Source: Sporosarcina sp. HYO08 (GTDB taxonomy: Bacteria; Bacillota; Bacilli; Bacillales_A; Planococcaceae). Taken from it: a stretch of 64,000 nt of DNA. The notes beneath the pieces are model-generated. The model was not told the DNA's origin. It ran no database searches and saw only the letters and a list, made by a program, of their open reading frames with translations. Position numbers and translations under genes: made by a program. Shown piece after piece: positions 45,804-56,007 of the stretch. Each line of letters begins with the position of its first letter. Positions within the stretch are counted from its first letter, which is position 1. Where the stretch lies: the NCBI RefSeq assembly GCF_001563475.1, contig NZ_LPUT01000028.1, forward strand, positions 248,001 to 312,000, written 5' to 3'.

Positions 45804-46995
45804 TCAAATTCTCTCACAGGAAGAAATTGAAGCTTTACTGCGCGGAGAATCCTTAACAGGAAAAGAGTCTTTTCCGTCTGCAATTCAAACAAAAGATTGT
45901 TTAAATGAGTTAGAGACGGACGCGCTTGGAGAAATTGGCAATATATCAATTGGCAGTTCTGCAACGGCATTATCTGCATTGCTTGGGCAAAAGGTGGACA
46001 TTACGACGCCGCATATTGAACTTGTCAATACAGAGATACTAGAAAAAGAGTTTATCCATCCGTATGTAGTCGTTAAAGTGAACTACACTGAAGGTTTAAG
46101 CGGCATGAATCTTCTAGTCGTCGAGAAAAGTGACGCGGCTATTATTGTCGATCTCATGTTGGGCGGAAATGGGCTAAGTCCGAATATGGAGCTAGGGGAA
46201 ATTCACTTAAGTGCCGTTCAGGAAGCGATGAACCAAATGATGGGCTCGGCTGCTACGTCTATGTCAATGGTATTTAATAAAAGAGTTGATATTTCCCCGC
46301 CAACAGTCGATCTTGTGAATGTTCCAGATGATCAAGTGAAAGATCACCTAGATCATGACGAACTATATATTAAAGTTGCTTTTTCACTTAAAATTGGTGA
46401 ATTAATAGACTCTACAATTATGCAACTTTTACCGCTCGACTTTGGCAAGAAGCTAGTTGCATCACTAATGGAAGGGACTAGTGAGACAGAGTCCGCCGTG
46501 ACAAGGGAAATGAGCGAGCCGGTGAAAACGAATGGGACAATAGACCCTTCGCCGATTGGATCTCATCAACAGGTAGAACAAGAACAAACAGAGCGTCAAA
46601 CGCATGCTGTCGAGAATCATTTGTCACACGGACAAGCTGCCATCCGTGAACAGCAACGGCCGTCAAAACAACCGATCCATGTGCAACAAGCTCAATTTGC
46701 AAGCTTCGATCAACCTGCTTTAAGCCAAAATGAATCGAATAATTTGAATATGTTATTAGATATACCATTGCAAGTAACCGTTGAGCTCGGTCGAACAACA
46801 CGCTCAGTGAAAGAAATCTTGGAAATGTCCAGCGGTTCTATTATCGAATTAGATAAATTGGCTGGTGAGCCTGTTGACATCCTCGTTAATAATCGTCATA
46901 TTGCCAAAGGTGAAGTTGTTGTGATCGATGAGAATTTTGGTGTTCGCATTACGGATATATTGAGCCAAACAGAACGATTAAATAATTTGAAATAA
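45796..46995 (+). CDS. fliY: Flagellar switch and CheY-P phosphatase FliY
   Basis: FliY combines a FliN-type switch domain with a CheC-like phosphatase. The N-terminal peptide ILSQEEIEALLRG can bind CheY-P. Two phosphatase motifs are seen: ALGEIGNISIGSSATALSALL and AVQEAMNQMMGSAATSMS. A Gln/His-rich linker (about 245-300) leads to the C-terminal SPOA domain LQVTVELGRTTRSVKEILEMSSGSIIELDKLAGEPVDILVN. ATG at 45796 is eight bases from GGGAGGG; ATG at 45790 is too close. The length is 399. Confidence 0.95.
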   Translation: MSDQILSQEEIEALLRGESLTGKESFPSAIQTKDCLNELETDALGEIGNISIGSSATALSALLGQKVDITTPHIELVNTEILEKEFIHPYVVVKVNYTEGLSGMNLLVVEKSDAAIIVDLMLGGNGLSPNMELGEIHLSAVQEAMNQMMGSAATSMSMVFNKRVDISPPTVDLVNVPDDQVKDHLDHDELYIKVAFSLKIGELIDSTIMQLLPLDFGKKLVASLMEGTSETESAVTREMSEPVKTNGTIDPSPIGSHQQVEQEQTERQTHAVENHLSHGQAAIREQQRPSKQPIHVQQAQFASFDQPALSQNESNNLNMLLDIPLQVTVELGRTTRSVKEILEMSSGSIIELDKLAGEPVDILVNNRHIAKGEVVVIDENFGVRITDILSQTERLNNLK

Positions 46996-47017
46996 TTTTT
47001 TTAGGGGGCTTTTAACA

Positions 47018-47380
47018 ATGGGAAAACGTATTTTAATTGTCGATGACGCAGCGTTCATGCGTATGATGATCAAGGATATTTTAACGAAAAACGATTATGA
47101 AGTTGTCGGGGAAGCTGCTGATGGAAACCAAGCAGTGGAGAAATATTTTGAGTTAAAACCAGATCTCGTCACAATGGATATTACAATGCCAGAAATGGAT
47201 GGAATTGCAGCATTAAAGGCGATTAAAGAAAAAGACCCTGCCGCTACAGTTATTATGTGTTCCGCGATGGGACAACAGGCGATGGTCATTGACGCAATTC
47301 AAGTAGGGGCAAAAGATTTTATCGTCAAGCCGTTTCAAGCGGATCGAGTCATTGAAGCCATTGAAAAAGCATTGGGATAA
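47018..47380 (+). CDS. cheY: Chemotaxis response regulator CheY
   Basis: CheY carries the signal from CheA to the switch. The 120-residue receiver has the acidic pair VDDAAFMR, phospho-acceptor Asp54 in LVTMDITMPEMDG, the switch Ser82 in MCSAMG and Lys104 in FIVKPF. GGGGGC lies before the ATG. It sits between fliY and fliO, as in B. subtilis, which places the response regulator among its own target proteins. Confidence 0.97.
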   Translation: MGKRILIVDDAAFMRMMIKDILTKNDYEVVGEAADGNQAVEKYFELKPDLVTMDITMPEMDGIAALKAIKEKDPAATVIMCSAMGQQAMVIDAIQVGAKDFIVKPFQADRVIEAIEKALG

Positions 47381-47387
47381 ACAAGCT

Positions 47388-48095
47388 ATGCGCATGTTTA
47401 CAATGAAGAATATGTTCTTCGGTTCAATGTTTGCATTTTTCATGTTGTTTTGCAGCTTGGCATTTCAAGCTAACGCATTCGCGGAGTCCAATACGACGGT
47501 TTTAGATTGTGTGAATGAAGAAGAAGGCTGCAGGCAAGCAGGCAAAACAACATCCGAAAAAGAGGTTGTCACGATGGATGTTGACAAAGAAACAAGCCAA
47601 GGGGTTGTTTCTTTGTCTGCTTGGGAGTATGTTAAAACGTTTTTGGCGCTACTTTTTGTCATTGGGTTGCTGATTGCCTTACTTAAGTTTATGAATCGGA
47701 AAAATCGCCAATACGATCAAAATCGAATGATTAAAAACTTGGGCGGTATTTCACTCGGACAGCAAAAGTCGATTCAACTTGTTACCATAGGCGATACTTA
47801 TTTTGTCATTGGTGTTGGGGAAGATATTCGTTTACTAAAAGAAATAACCGACGAAGAGGAAATAGCAAAATTGCAAGAATTTTACACAGTAGATGAGGAG
47901 CGCCATCTGACGACAGGTCTGCTTCCACGCTTGCTTATGAAAAGTGCAGGTAAAGCAAAAGAAGCACAACATCAATCAAACGGTGAGATGGCTTCTTTCG
48001 TTGAACTTTTTAAATCCAAATTACATGAAGTGAAAACAGAGCGAAATGAGCAAGTTAAACGATTCATTGAAAAGGGGCACAACCGAAATGATTAA
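47388..48095 (+). CDS. fliO: Flagellar export protein FliO (FliZ)
   Basis: FliO stabilises the FliP assembly step. A signal-like N-terminus (about residues 5-33, ending ANAFA) and a second membrane segment (about 80-103, [21 protein letters not shown]) flank an external Cys-containing stretch. The cytoplasmic part holds the FliO pattern [35 protein letters not shown]. The start is uncertain: ATG 47388 and 47394 are close together, and the ribosome site GGGATAA is weak. The length is about 235. It overlaps fliP by eight bases. Confidence 0.88.
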   Translation: MRMFTMKNMFFGSMFAFFMLFCSLAFQANAFAESNTTVLDCVNEEEGCRQAGKTTSEKEVVTMDVDKETSQGVVSLSAWEYVKTFLALLFVIGLLIALLKFMNRKNRQYDQNRMIKNLGGISLGQQKSIQLVTIGDTYFVIGVGEDIRLLKEITDEEEIAKLQEFYTVDEERHLTTGLLPRLLMKSAGKAKEAQHQSNGEMASFVELFKSKLHEVKTERNEQVKRFIEKGHNRND

Positions 48096-48753
48096 CATTG
48101 TTCAATTTTTTTCGGATAGTGACCCTGCAAACGTTTCGACATCACTCAAATTGATGTTGCTGTTAACTGTCCTCTCACTTGCACCGGCGATTCTGATTTT
48201 GATGACATCTTTTGCAAGGATTATTATTGTATTGTCTTTTGTCCGTACTGCCCTTGCGACACAACAAATGCCGCCGAACCAAGTTTTAGTTGGGCTTGCC
48301 CTATTTTTAACTTTTTTCGTAATGGCGCCAACATTTCAAGAGGTGAATGAAACGGCACTAAAGCCTTTATTTGAAGATGAAATCACCCTTGAAGAGGCTT
48401 ATGAAAAGGCGAGCGTGCCATTTAAAACGTTTATGAGCAAACATACGCGCCAGAAGGATTTAGATTTATTTCTGCGTTACAACGGGGTTGAAAGACCGGA
48501 AACAATTGAAGAAATACCACTCACAATGCTCGTTCCTGCATTTGCAATTAGTGAAATGAAAACAGCTTTTCAAATGGGTTTCATGATCTTTATCCCATTT
48601 CTTGTCATTGACATGATCGTGGCAAGTGTTCTTATGTCGATGGGCATGATGATGCTTCCGCCAGTGATGATTTCGTTGCCCTTTAAAATTTTACTATTTG
48701 TGCTTGTAGATGGCTGGCATCTCATTATTAAATCATTGCTGCAAAGCTTTTAG
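48088..48753 (+). CDS. fliP: Flagellar export gate protein FliP
   Basis: FliP forms the core of the export gate with FliQ and FliR. Four membrane segments are visible, along with the signature [38 protein letters not shown] and [43 protein letters not shown] at 48088 has AAAAGGGG upstream. In this form there is no cleavable signal peptide, as in B. subtilis. The length is 221. Confidence 0.96.
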   Translation: MINIVQFFSDSDPANVSTSLKLMLLLTVLSLAPAILILMTSFARIIIVLSFVRTALATQQMPPNQVLVGLALFLTFFVMAPTFQEVNETALKPLFEDEITLEEAYEKASVPFKTFMSKHTRQKDLDLFLRYNGVERPETIEEIPLTMLVPAFAISEMKTAFQMGFMIFIPFLVIDMIVASVLMSMGMMMLPPVMISLPFKILLFVLVDGWHLIIKSLLQSF

Positions 48754-48764
48754 GAGGGGTTTTG

Positions 48765-49034
48765 ATGTCGGAAGAAATGGTTATATCAATTGCGGAACGT
48801 GCCATTTGGGTGATTTTAATGACCTCCGGCCCCCTGCTCATTGTGGCATTAGTGACAGGACTTGCCGTCAGTATCTTCCAAGCAACTACGCAAATTCAAG
48901 AACAGACACTGGCATTTGTACCTAAAATTATTGCCGTGTTTCTTGCGATTATATTCTTTGGGGCGTGGATGCTTTCAACAGTCATAACTTTTACAACAGA
49001 TCTACTTGAAAATTTAACGCGGTATATTGGGTGA
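48765..49034 (+). CDS. fliQ: Flagellar export gate protein FliQ
   Basis: FliQ is an 89-residue two-helix membrane protein of the export gate. The sequence ISIAERAIWVILMTSGPLLIVALVTGLAVSIFQATTQIQEQTLAFVPKIIAVFL is diagnostic. ATG at 48765 follows AGGAGGGG; TTG at 48762 is an in-frame alternative without merit. It lies 11 bases after fliP and just before fliR. Confidence 0.96.
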   Translation: MSEEMVISIAERAIWVILMTSGPLLIVALVTGLAVSIFQATTQIQEQTLAFVPKIIAVFLAIIFFGAWMLSTVITFTTDLLENLTRYIG

Positions 49035-49038
49035 TCGT

Positions 49039-49815
49039 ATGATTGAACTAATTCCTTCCCTTCCTGCGTATTTTCTCATTTTAACGAGGGTTACTGCTTT
49101 TTTTATTACATTACCGTTCTTCTCTTATCGTACAATCCCCCCTTCACAACGGATATTATTTGGGGCAATACTCTCCTGGATGATCGTTTATTCGATTGAT
49201 ATGCCAGTGCTTGAGTTGGATTATGGCTATATACTACTTGTCATGAAAGAAGCAATGATCGGCCTTTTCATCGGTTTAGTTGCCTATATTATTATGGCGG
49301 CGATTCAAATTGCCGGCGGATTTATCGATTTTCAAATGGGATTTGCGATCGCGAACGTTATTGATCCCCAAACTGGGGCTCAGTCGCCGCTTCTCGGTCA
49401 GTTTTTTAATATTCTTGCTTTGTTATTACTTTTGGCTGTCAATGGTCATCATCTATTACTGGATGGTGTTTTTTATAGTTATCAATTCATCGCTGTTGAC
49501 CAAGCAATTCCAGCGCTTGGCAGTAGTCAATTCGCTGAATGGATCATTAAAACATTTGCCGCTGCATTTGCCATCGCCTTTCAAATGTCGATTCCAATTG
49601 TTGCGACATTATTTCTCGTTGATTTGGCATTAGGCATTACAGCGAGAACCGTGCCTCAGTTAAATATATTTGTCGTCGGTTTTCCCATTAAAATTGGCGT
49701 CAGTTTCATTGTTTTATGGATCATGACTGCTGTTATGGTCGCGGTTATGAAACGTATAATCGAAGTGATGATTATGAGTATGCGAGATTTGATGGTGATC
49801 CTCGGAGGTGCCTAG
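49039..49815 (+). CDS. fliR: Flagellar export gate protein FliR
   Basis: FliR is a multi-pass membrane protein that completes the FliPQR gate. The family features are LILTRVTAFFITLPFFSYRTIPPSQRILF, GGFIDFQMGFAIANVIDPQTGAQSPLLGQFFNILALLLLL and LGITARTVPQLNIFVVGFPIKI. ATG at 49039 lies just past the fliQ stop with GGGTGAT upstream. The length is 258. It ends two bases ahead of the flhB ATG, on the same GGAGGTG site. Confidence 0.96.
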   Translation: MIELIPSLPAYFLILTRVTAFFITLPFFSYRTIPPSQRILFGAILSWMIVYSIDMPVLELDYGYILLVMKEAMIGLFIGLVAYIIMAAIQIAGGFIDFQMGFAIANVIDPQTGAQSPLLGQFFNILALLLLLAVNGHHLLLDGVFYSYQFIAVDQAIPALGSSQFAEWIIKTFAAAFAIAFQMSIPIVATLFLVDLALGITARTVPQLNIFVVGFPIKIGVSFIVLWIMTAVMVAVMKRIIEVMIMSMRDLMVILGGA

Positions 49816-49816
49816 T

Positions 49817-50899
49817 ATGTTGTTGAAATTAGACTTGCAATTTTTTGCAGGTGAAAAAACAGAGAAGGCAACACCCAAAAAACGCCAAGACTCTCGTAAA
49901 AAAGGCCAAGTTATTAAGAGCCAAGATGTTACGAGTGCCATTGTACTCGTAGTCGTCTTTTTGTTCCTGTTATTTGCAGCAGGGATGATGAAGCATCAAT
50001 TCTTTCTCTTTTTTCAACAAGCATTTACGGAGTATGTACAATTATCTCCATTGGATCAGCGACAAACAATGCTGATTTATAGTGAGATGGTTACGCAAAT
50101 GGCCTTTATATTGCTGCCGATTATGTTAATTGCTGTAGTCGCCGCAGTGCTAGGCAATTTTTTTCAATTTGGTCTTCTGTTTACAACGGAACCATTAAAA
50201 TTCGATCTGAAAAAAATCGATCCGCTCAAAGGACTGAAGCGCATATTTTCCATACGGGCGCTCATTGAACTTTTAAAGTCATTGCTGAAAATCTCTATGA
50301 TCGGCTCAGCGACGACACTTATTTTACTATTAAATATCGATAAGGTATTAGGTTTAGCGTTTAAAACGCCAGCAGATGCATTAGATATTGTTGGACAGCT
50401 TGTGGCAACGATGGGAATTACAGCATCCTTTGTTTTATTAGCCATTTCTATATTGGATTATTTTTATCAAAAATATGACTATGAAAAAAATCTCCGGATG
50501 TCCAAACAGGATATTAAGGATGAACATAAAAACACAGAAGGCGATCCGCTGATTAAGTCACGCATTAAACAACTGCAAAGAGAAACGGCTATGAGACGTA
50601 TGATGCAGGAGGTGCCTCATGCAGATGTTGTCATTACGAACCCGACACATTATGCGATCGCCTTAAAATATAAAGATGAAGATATGGATGCACCGATTGT
50701 CGTGGCAAAAGGTGTGGATTTTCTAGCACAAAAAATAAAAATCATTGCGAACGAACACAATGTCATCATGGTTGAAAATAGACCACTGGCAAGATCGCTT
50801 TATGACGAAGTGGACATCGGTGAACGCATTCCAGAACAATTTTTTAAAGCGATAGCGGAAATACTAGCATACGTCTATCGTATGCAGCGAAAAATATAA
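49817..50899 (+). CDS. flhB: Flagellar export switch protein FlhB
   Basis: FlhB is the specificity switch of the export gate. The start LQFFAGEKTEKATPKKRQDSRKKGQV is diagnostic, four membrane segments follow, and the cytoplasmic domain contains the autocleavage motif NPTH in VVITNPTHYAIALKYKDEDMDAP. ATG at 49817 follows GGAGGTG; GTG at 49808 would overlap that site. The length is 360. The separate ylqH gene (22471) duplicates only the cytoplasmic domain and lacks the NPTH. Confidence 0.97.
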   Translation: MLLKLDLQFFAGEKTEKATPKKRQDSRKKGQVIKSQDVTSAIVLVVVFLFLLFAAGMMKHQFFLFFQQAFTEYVQLSPLDQRQTMLIYSEMVTQMAFILLPIMLIAVVAAVLGNFFQFGLLFTTEPLKFDLKKIDPLKGLKRIFSIRALIELLKSLLKISMIGSATTLILLLNIDKVLGLAFKTPADALDIVGQLVATMGITASFVLLAISILDYFYQKYDYEKNLRMSKQDIKDEHKNTEGDPLIKSRIKQLQRETAMRRMMQEVPHADVVITNPTHYAIALKYKDEDMDAPIVVAKGVDFLAQKIKIIANEHNVIMVENRPLARSLYDEVDIGERIPEQFFKAIAEILAYVYRMQRKI

Positions 50900-50927
50900 G
50901 CTTATATAGGAAAGAAGGTATGGTGGC

Positions 50928-52958
50928 ATGCAGTTTAAAGATATTGGAGTGTTGGCGGCGGTTATTATGATTGTCGCAATGCTCGTCATACCATTGCCGC
51001 CGTGGCTTCTTAGTTTTTTAATTATTATTAATATCACACTTGGATTGATTGTTTTACTGACAGCTATGAACATGCAGGAAGCTTTGCAGTTTTCCATCTT
51101 TCCTTCACTGCTCTTGTTACTCACCTTGTTTCGCCTCGGACTCAATGTGTCGACGACGCGTGCAATTTTAACAAAAGGTGACGCAGGGGGCGTCGTGGAT
51201 ACGTTTGGTTCATTTGTAACAGGCGGAAATGTGATCGTCGGTCTTGTCGTATTCGTCATACTGATCATTATTCAATTCATCGTGATCACAAAAGGAGCCG
51301 AACGGGTATCGGAAGTGGCTGCCCGCTTCACGCTCGATGCGATGCCGGGTAAGCAAATGAGTATTGATGCGGATTTAAATGCGGGGATGATTTCCGAAGT
51401 TGAGGCCCGTACGCGTCGTGAGAAAGTAAGTAATGAAGCGGACTTTTATGGTGCGATGGATGGTGCAACGAAATTCGTCAAAGGAGACGCAATTGCGGGT
51501 ATTATTATTGTTATCATCAATTTACTCGTGGGCATCATTATCGGTATTGTACAGATGGGTCTGCCTTTTGCAGAAGCGGCTACAAAGTTTTCACTCCTAA
51601 CAGTTGGGGATGGCATCGTTTCTCAAATTCCGGCATTACTCATTTCAACAGCGACTGGAATTGTCGTCACACGTGCAGCTTCTGAAGGGAATCTTGGTTC
51701 CGATATTACGAAGCAACTGCTTGGACAGCCAAAGCTTTTGTATATTGCGGCGGCCACCATATTATTACTTGGACTTGCTACACCGATCAATGATTTATTG
51801 ACAATACCAATAGCAGCTGCCTTGGCAATTGGCGCCTATTTCATGTCACAACGGACCAAGGAAAGTCCCGAAGAACTTAAGGAAATCGAAGAAGAAACAG
51901 AAACGGAAGAATTGAAAAGCCCTGATAACGTCATTGGCCTACTGAATATTGATCCGATTGAATTTGAGTTTGGATATGGACTCATTCCGCTGGTAGATGC
52001 CATGCAAGGCGGAGATTTATTGGATCGGGTCGTGATGATCCGCAGACAATTGGCCATAGAACTCGGCCTTGTTATTCCTGTCGTCCGTATTCGGGATAAT
52101 ATTCAACTTCAACCGAACGAATATCGGATTAAGATTAAAGGGAGCGAAATGGCAAAGGGGGAGTTGTTGTTAGATCACTATTTGGCGATGAGCCCAGGCG
52201 GAGATGATTCCATTCAAGGAATTGAGACGATTGAGCCGTCATTCGGTCTTCCGGCCAAATGGATTACAGAAGATGTCAAGGAAGATGCAGAGATACAAGG
52301 GTATACCGTTGTAGATCCGCCAAGTGTTGTGTCCACACATTTAACAGAAGTCATTCGGGCAAATGCCGCTGATTTAATCGGCCGACAAGAAACACAACAA
52401 CTCGTCGAACATGTGCGTGAAACGTATCCAATTCTTGTAGACGAACTGACGCCGACGCCATTATCTATCGGGGAAATTCAAAAAGTGCTTGCTAAATTAC
52501 TAAGGGAGCATGTTTCCATTCGGAATTTAGCGATGATCTTTGAGACACTCGCCGACTATTCAAAATACACGTCAGATGTAGACGTTTTAACGGAATATGT
52601 TCGGCAATCTCTTGCAAGACAAATTACAGGGCAATATGCCGCTGCCGGCCAAACGTTAAAAGTGTTGACGGTGTCAGGAAAAGTAGAAAAGCTTATTGCC
52701 GACCATATTCAACAAACCGAACAAGGGAACTATTTGACGATCGATCCGAGCCAATCACAGGAAATTGTGGAAACGATCGCGGGTGAAGTAGAAAGGGTCT
52801 CATTGATGGATCAATCACCCGTCATCCTTTGTTCGCCAGCTATTCGAATGTACTTACGGCAACTTACTGAACGGTATTTTCCGCAAATTCCAGTATTATC
52901 ATACAATGAGCTCGAGGCATCTATTGAAGTTCAGAGCATTGGGGTGGTGGATTGTTAA
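50928..52958 (+). CDS. flhA: Flagellar export protein FlhA
   Basis: FlhA is the nonameric export platform. The N-terminal half has eight predicted membrane segments, with the conserved loop GAERVSEVAARFTLDAMPGKQMSIDADLNAGMISEVEARTRR between them. The C-terminal cytoplasmic docking domain (about 330-676) has LDRVVMIRRQLAIELGLVIPVVRIRDN and SLARQITGQYAA. The length is 676. GAAGGTATGGTGGC lies before the ATG. Its stop overlaps the flhF ATG by one base. Confidence 0.97.
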   Translation: MQFKDIGVLAAVIMIVAMLVIPLPPWLLSFLIIINITLGLIVLLTAMNMQEALQFSIFPSLLLLLTLFRLGLNVSTTRAILTKGDAGGVVDTFGSFVTGGNVIVGLVVFVILIIIQFIVITKGAERVSEVAARFTLDAMPGKQMSIDADLNAGMISEVEARTRREKVSNEADFYGAMDGATKFVKGDAIAGIIIVIINLLVGIIIGIVQMGLPFAEAATKFSLLTVGDGIVSQIPALLISTATGIVVTRAASEGNLGSDITKQLLGQPKLLYIAAATILLLGLATPINDLLTIPIAAALAIGAYFMSQRTKESPEELKEIEEETETEELKSPDNVIGLLNIDPIEFEFGYGLIPLVDAMQGGDLLDRVVMIRRQLAIELGLVIPVVRIRDNIQLQPNEYRIKIKGSEMAKGELLLDHYLAMSPGGDDSIQGIETIEPSFGLPAKWITEDVKEDAEIQGYTVVDPPSVVSTHLTEVIRANAADLIGRQETQQLVEHVRETYPILVDELTPTPLSIGEIQKVLAKLLREHVSIRNLAMIFETLADYSKYTSDVDVLTEYVRQSLARQITGQYAAAGQTLKVLTVSGKVEKLIADHIQQTEQGNYLTIDPSQSQEIVETIAGEVERVSLMDQSPVILCSPAIRMYLRQLTERYFPQIPVLSYNELEASIEVQSIGVVDC

Positions 52959-54070
52959 TGAAGACAAAAAAGTATACTGCAAATACAATGGTGGATGCAC
53001 TTCAAAAAGTGCGATCTGATTTGGGAGAGGACGCGATCATTCTAAGCTCAAATCTCGTTCAATCCAAAGGGGTTTTCGGATTGTTTCGTAAGAAATCTGT
53101 AGAAGTAGTCGCCGGATATGAGCAACTCTCGACAGATAAATCCAAACATCGTGTTTCGGAACCTGATCACCAAAAGCCGGTCCATGCAGCTGTATCAACA
53201 GATGTCGACAAAGAGATTTCTGATATTAAAAAGATGCTTCAACAACTTCAACAAACATCTGAATATGCTCAGCTCCCAAGCGAGTTAAAACCAATGCTTA
53301 TGCATTTAGAAAACCAAGGCCTACATCACCATTTCGTTGTCGAGCTTGGCAATGACCTTCAGAAAATATTAAAAGCTGCAAAGAAAGATATTAGCGGTTC
53401 AGCATTGCCGCGCATTGTGCAAGAAAAGCTTTTAACGGAAATTGCCGATTTGCCATTTGGTGGTCTATCTATGAAAAAGAAATATATTAATGTCGTTGGA
53501 CCAACTGGCGTCGGCAAAACAACAACGATTGCGAAAATTGCTGCACGCGCCGTTCTTGAAAAGAAAAAAAAGGTAGGATTTATCACGACTGATACGTACC
53601 GAATTGCGGCCATTGAACAATTGCGTACATACGCTAATCTATTACAAGCACCTGTTGAGGTCGTATATAACCGAGAGGATTTGCAGCGTGCGATTGAAAA
53701 ATTAGCGGATCGCGACCTTGTTTTTATTGATACAGCAGGCAGGAACTATAAGGAAGAAAAGTATGTTGAGGATTTATCCAGTCTATTGGATTTCTCTCTT
53801 GATATGGAATCTTATCTAGTCCTTTCGATGACGTCAAAGGAAGAAGATATGCGAAAAGTGGTTGATCAATTTCGGGTCATTCCGATCGAAAAATTTATTT
53901 TCACAAAGATAGATGAAACGGAGACGATTGGCGCTATGTTCCATTTAATGCGAGATTACAGAATCGGTGCGGCTTATTTCACAGACGGTCAAGAAGTGCC
54001 TGAAGATCTGATGGAAGCTACCCCTGATCTCGTCCTATCGCGATTCGTAAAGGATTCGCCATATGTATGA
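52958..54070 (+). CDS. flhF: SRP-type GTPase FlhF, flagellar positioning
   Basis: FlhF is the third SRP-family GTPase in this window after Ffh and FtsY; it controls placement and number of flagella. An N-terminal B domain starts KTKKYTANTMVDALQKVRSDLGEDAIILSS. The NG domain has [18 protein letters not shown] near residue 190, DTYRIAAIEQLRTYA, DTAGRNY and TKIDETETIG. The ATG overlaps the flhA stop, with GGGGTGGTGG upstream. The length is 370. It overlaps flhG by eight bases, its known regulatory partner. Confidence 0.95.
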   Translation: MKTKKYTANTMVDALQKVRSDLGEDAIILSSNLVQSKGVFGLFRKKSVEVVAGYEQLSTDKSKHRVSEPDHQKPVHAAVSTDVDKEISDIKKMLQQLQQTSEYAQLPSELKPMLMHLENQGLHHHFVVELGNDLQKILKAAKKDISGSALPRIVQEKLLTEIADLPFGGLSMKKKYINVVGPTGVGKTTTIAKIAARAVLEKKKKVGFITTDTYRIAAIEQLRTYANLLQAPVEVVYNREDLQRAIEKLADRDLVFIDTAGRNYKEEKYVEDLSSLLDFSLDMESYLVLSMTSKEEDMRKVVDQFRVIPIEKFIFTKIDETETIGAMFHLMRDYRIGAAYFTDGQEVPEDLMEATPDLVLSRFVKDSPYV

Positions 54071-54929
54071 TCAAGCGGAAAATTTAAGACGTCAAATGCA
54101 ACGATCAGAAGCAAAAATAGGGCGTTCCATCGCAGTAGTAAGTGGAAAAGGCGGCGTCGGTAAATCAAACTTTACGATTAACTTTGCTTATGCACTGATA
54201 GAAAAAGGACAAAAAGTTTTAATCTTTGACATGGATATTGGAATGGGGAATATTCATATATTGCTCGGTGAATCTCCGGCGGGCAGCTTGCAGCAATACT
54301 TGGAAGGGATGAAAGAGTTATCGGATGTCATTCAGCAAACGAAAGATGGTTTGGCGTTCATATCCGGCGGATCAGGATTAGAAACAGTTATGGAGTGGTC
54401 AGAAAGTTCATTTCTTAGACTAATCGATGCATTTAGTGAGCTGCAGCAGGCGTATGATTTTATTCTTTTTGATATGGGGGCAGGCGCGACAACACGCGTC
54501 ATTGAATTGCTTGTGGCAGTCGATGAAATAATCGTGTTGTCTACATCTGAACCGACCTCCATAACCGATGCCTACTCGATGATGAAATTTGTTTGTATGA
54601 AAGATTTAAACAAAACGTTTCACCTTGTCGGCAATCGTGTAACGAGAGGAAATGATGGACAAGATGCCATGGTTAGACTCCAATATGCGATGCGAAAATT
54701 TTTAGACAAAGAAACGAATATACTTGGATTTCTTCCCGAAGATCCCGCTGTTCCCGCAGCCGTTCACGTACAGCGGCCGTATTTGTTCATGTATCCGAAT
54801 GCACCCATTTCAAAAAGAATTCGAGCAATTGCAGAAGTTTTTACGAACGTCGAAACGCCAGAATCACAAACGGGGTCAGAGCGATTTCTTCATAAGTTAA
54901 AAATGATCTTTTGGAAGGAGAAGATTTGA
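54063..54929 (+). CDS. flhG: MinD-like ATPase FlhG (YlxH)
   Basis: FlhG activates FlhF GTPase and sets flagellar number. The N-terminal activator peptide DQAENLRRQMQ is followed by the deviant Walker A SGKGGVGKSN at 28-37, then FDMDIGMGNIHILLG and DMGAG. A C-terminal amphipathic stretch (LHKLKMIFWKEKI) may bind the membrane. ATG at 54063 is inside the flhF end. The length is 288. cheB starts two bases past its stop. Confidence 0.94.
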   Translation: MYDQAENLRRQMQRSEAKIGRSIAVVSGKGGVGKSNFTINFAYALIEKGQKVLIFDMDIGMGNIHILLGESPAGSLQQYLEGMKELSDVIQQTKDGLAFISGGSGLETVMEWSESSFLRLIDAFSELQQAYDFILFDMGAGATTRVIELLVAVDEIIVLSTSEPTSITDAYSMMKFVCMKDLNKTFHLVGNRVTRGNDGQDAMVRLQYAMRKFLDKETNILGFLPEDPAVPAAVHVQRPYLFMYPNAPISKRIRAIAEVFTNVETPESQTGSERFLHKLKMIFWKEKI

Positions 54930-54930
54930 A

Positions 54931-55995
54931 TTGAATGCCCTAATTCGTAAAAAAGTGCTGATCGTAGACGACTCGGCATTTATGCGGAAACTTCTGACAG
55001 ACTTTTTAACGGGTCACCCATCTCTTGAAGTGATTGGGGTTGCTCGGAATGGTAAAGAGGCTGTTGAGAAAGTGAAGGCACTCAAGCCAGATGTCGTTAC
55101 GATGGATATTGAAATGCCTGTAATGAATGGATTGGATGCTGTGCGTGAAATTATGGCGCACACTCCGGTTCCTATCGTTATGTTGTCAAGTACAACGACA
55201 GATGGGGCAGAAAACACGATGCTTGCCCTCGAATATGGAGCGGTCGATTTCATCGCAAAGCCCGGGGGAGCCATCTCGTTAAATCTTCACGATGTGAAAG
55301 ACGAAATCATCCAGAAAGTTTTAGCTGCTTTGCAAGTCCAACGAACATCATTGACTAGAAAAAAAGACATCTTAAAAAAAGATTTCAACAGTGTAACACC
55401 CGCATTTTATAACGTTGGCAAAACAGTTATTTTAATCGGCACATCGACCGGTGGACCGAGGGCTTTGCAAGAAGCCTTGAAAAAACTGCCTGCTACGATT
55501 CAAGCGCCTATTTTAGTCGTCCAGCATATGCCTGCTGGTTTTACAAAATCACTTGCAAATCGATTAAACGGACTATGTGACATTCATGTGAAAGAAGCTG
55601 AAGATGGAGAATTGCTAGTAAATGGCACAGCTTATATAGCGCCGGGGAACTATCATTTATCCATCAAAAAGGTAGGGACAAGTTATTGCGTCAACTTGGA
55701 CAATGAACGGTCACCACGAATGGGCCATCGTCCGTCTGTCGATGTGCTGTTTGAGTCTGCTGCTCAATATGAAAATTTGAATGTGGCTGCTGTTGTCATG
55801 ACCGGCATGGGGCAAGATGGAATGCGTGGACTAAAGTTATTGAAAAAATCCGTCAAAACGGTTTCAATTGCCGAAAGTGAATCTTCATCAGTTGTTTTTG
55901 GAATGCCCAAAGCGGTTATTGAAGCGGGACTTGCGGACATGGTTGCTGATGTGCAAGACATTCCAAAGTACTTGATAGATTTGATCAAATCGTAA
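54931..55995 (+). CDS. cheB: Chemotaxis methylesterase CheB
   Basis: CheB removes methyl or amide groups from chemoreceptors once phosphorylated by CheA. The receiver domain has VDDSAFMRK and phospho-acceptor Asp59 in VVTMDIEMPVMNG. The esterase domain has the catalytic triad regions IGTSTGGPRAL (Ser), VQHMPAGFTKSLANRL (His) and VMTGMGQDGMRG (Asp). TTG at 54931 follows AAGGAGAAG. The length is 354. It opens the cheB-A-W-C-D block. Confidence 0.96.
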   Translation: MNALIRKKVLIVDDSAFMRKLLTDFLTGHPSLEVIGVARNGKEAVEKVKALKPDVVTMDIEMPVMNGLDAVREIMAHTPVPIVMLSSTTTDGAENTMLALEYGAVDFIAKPGGAISLNLHDVKDEIIQKVLAALQVQRTSLTRKKDILKKDFNSVTPAFYNVGKTVILIGTSTGGPRALQEALKKLPATIQAPILVVQHMPAGFTKSLANRLNGLCDIHVKEAEDGELLVNGTAYIAPGNYHLSIKKVGTSYCVNLDNERSPRMGHRPSVDVLFESAAQYENLNVAAVVMTGMGQDGMRGLKLLKKSVKTVSIAESESSSVVFGMPKAVIEAGLADMVADVQDIPKYLIDLIKS

Positions 55996-56007
55996 GGGGT
56001 GTTTCAA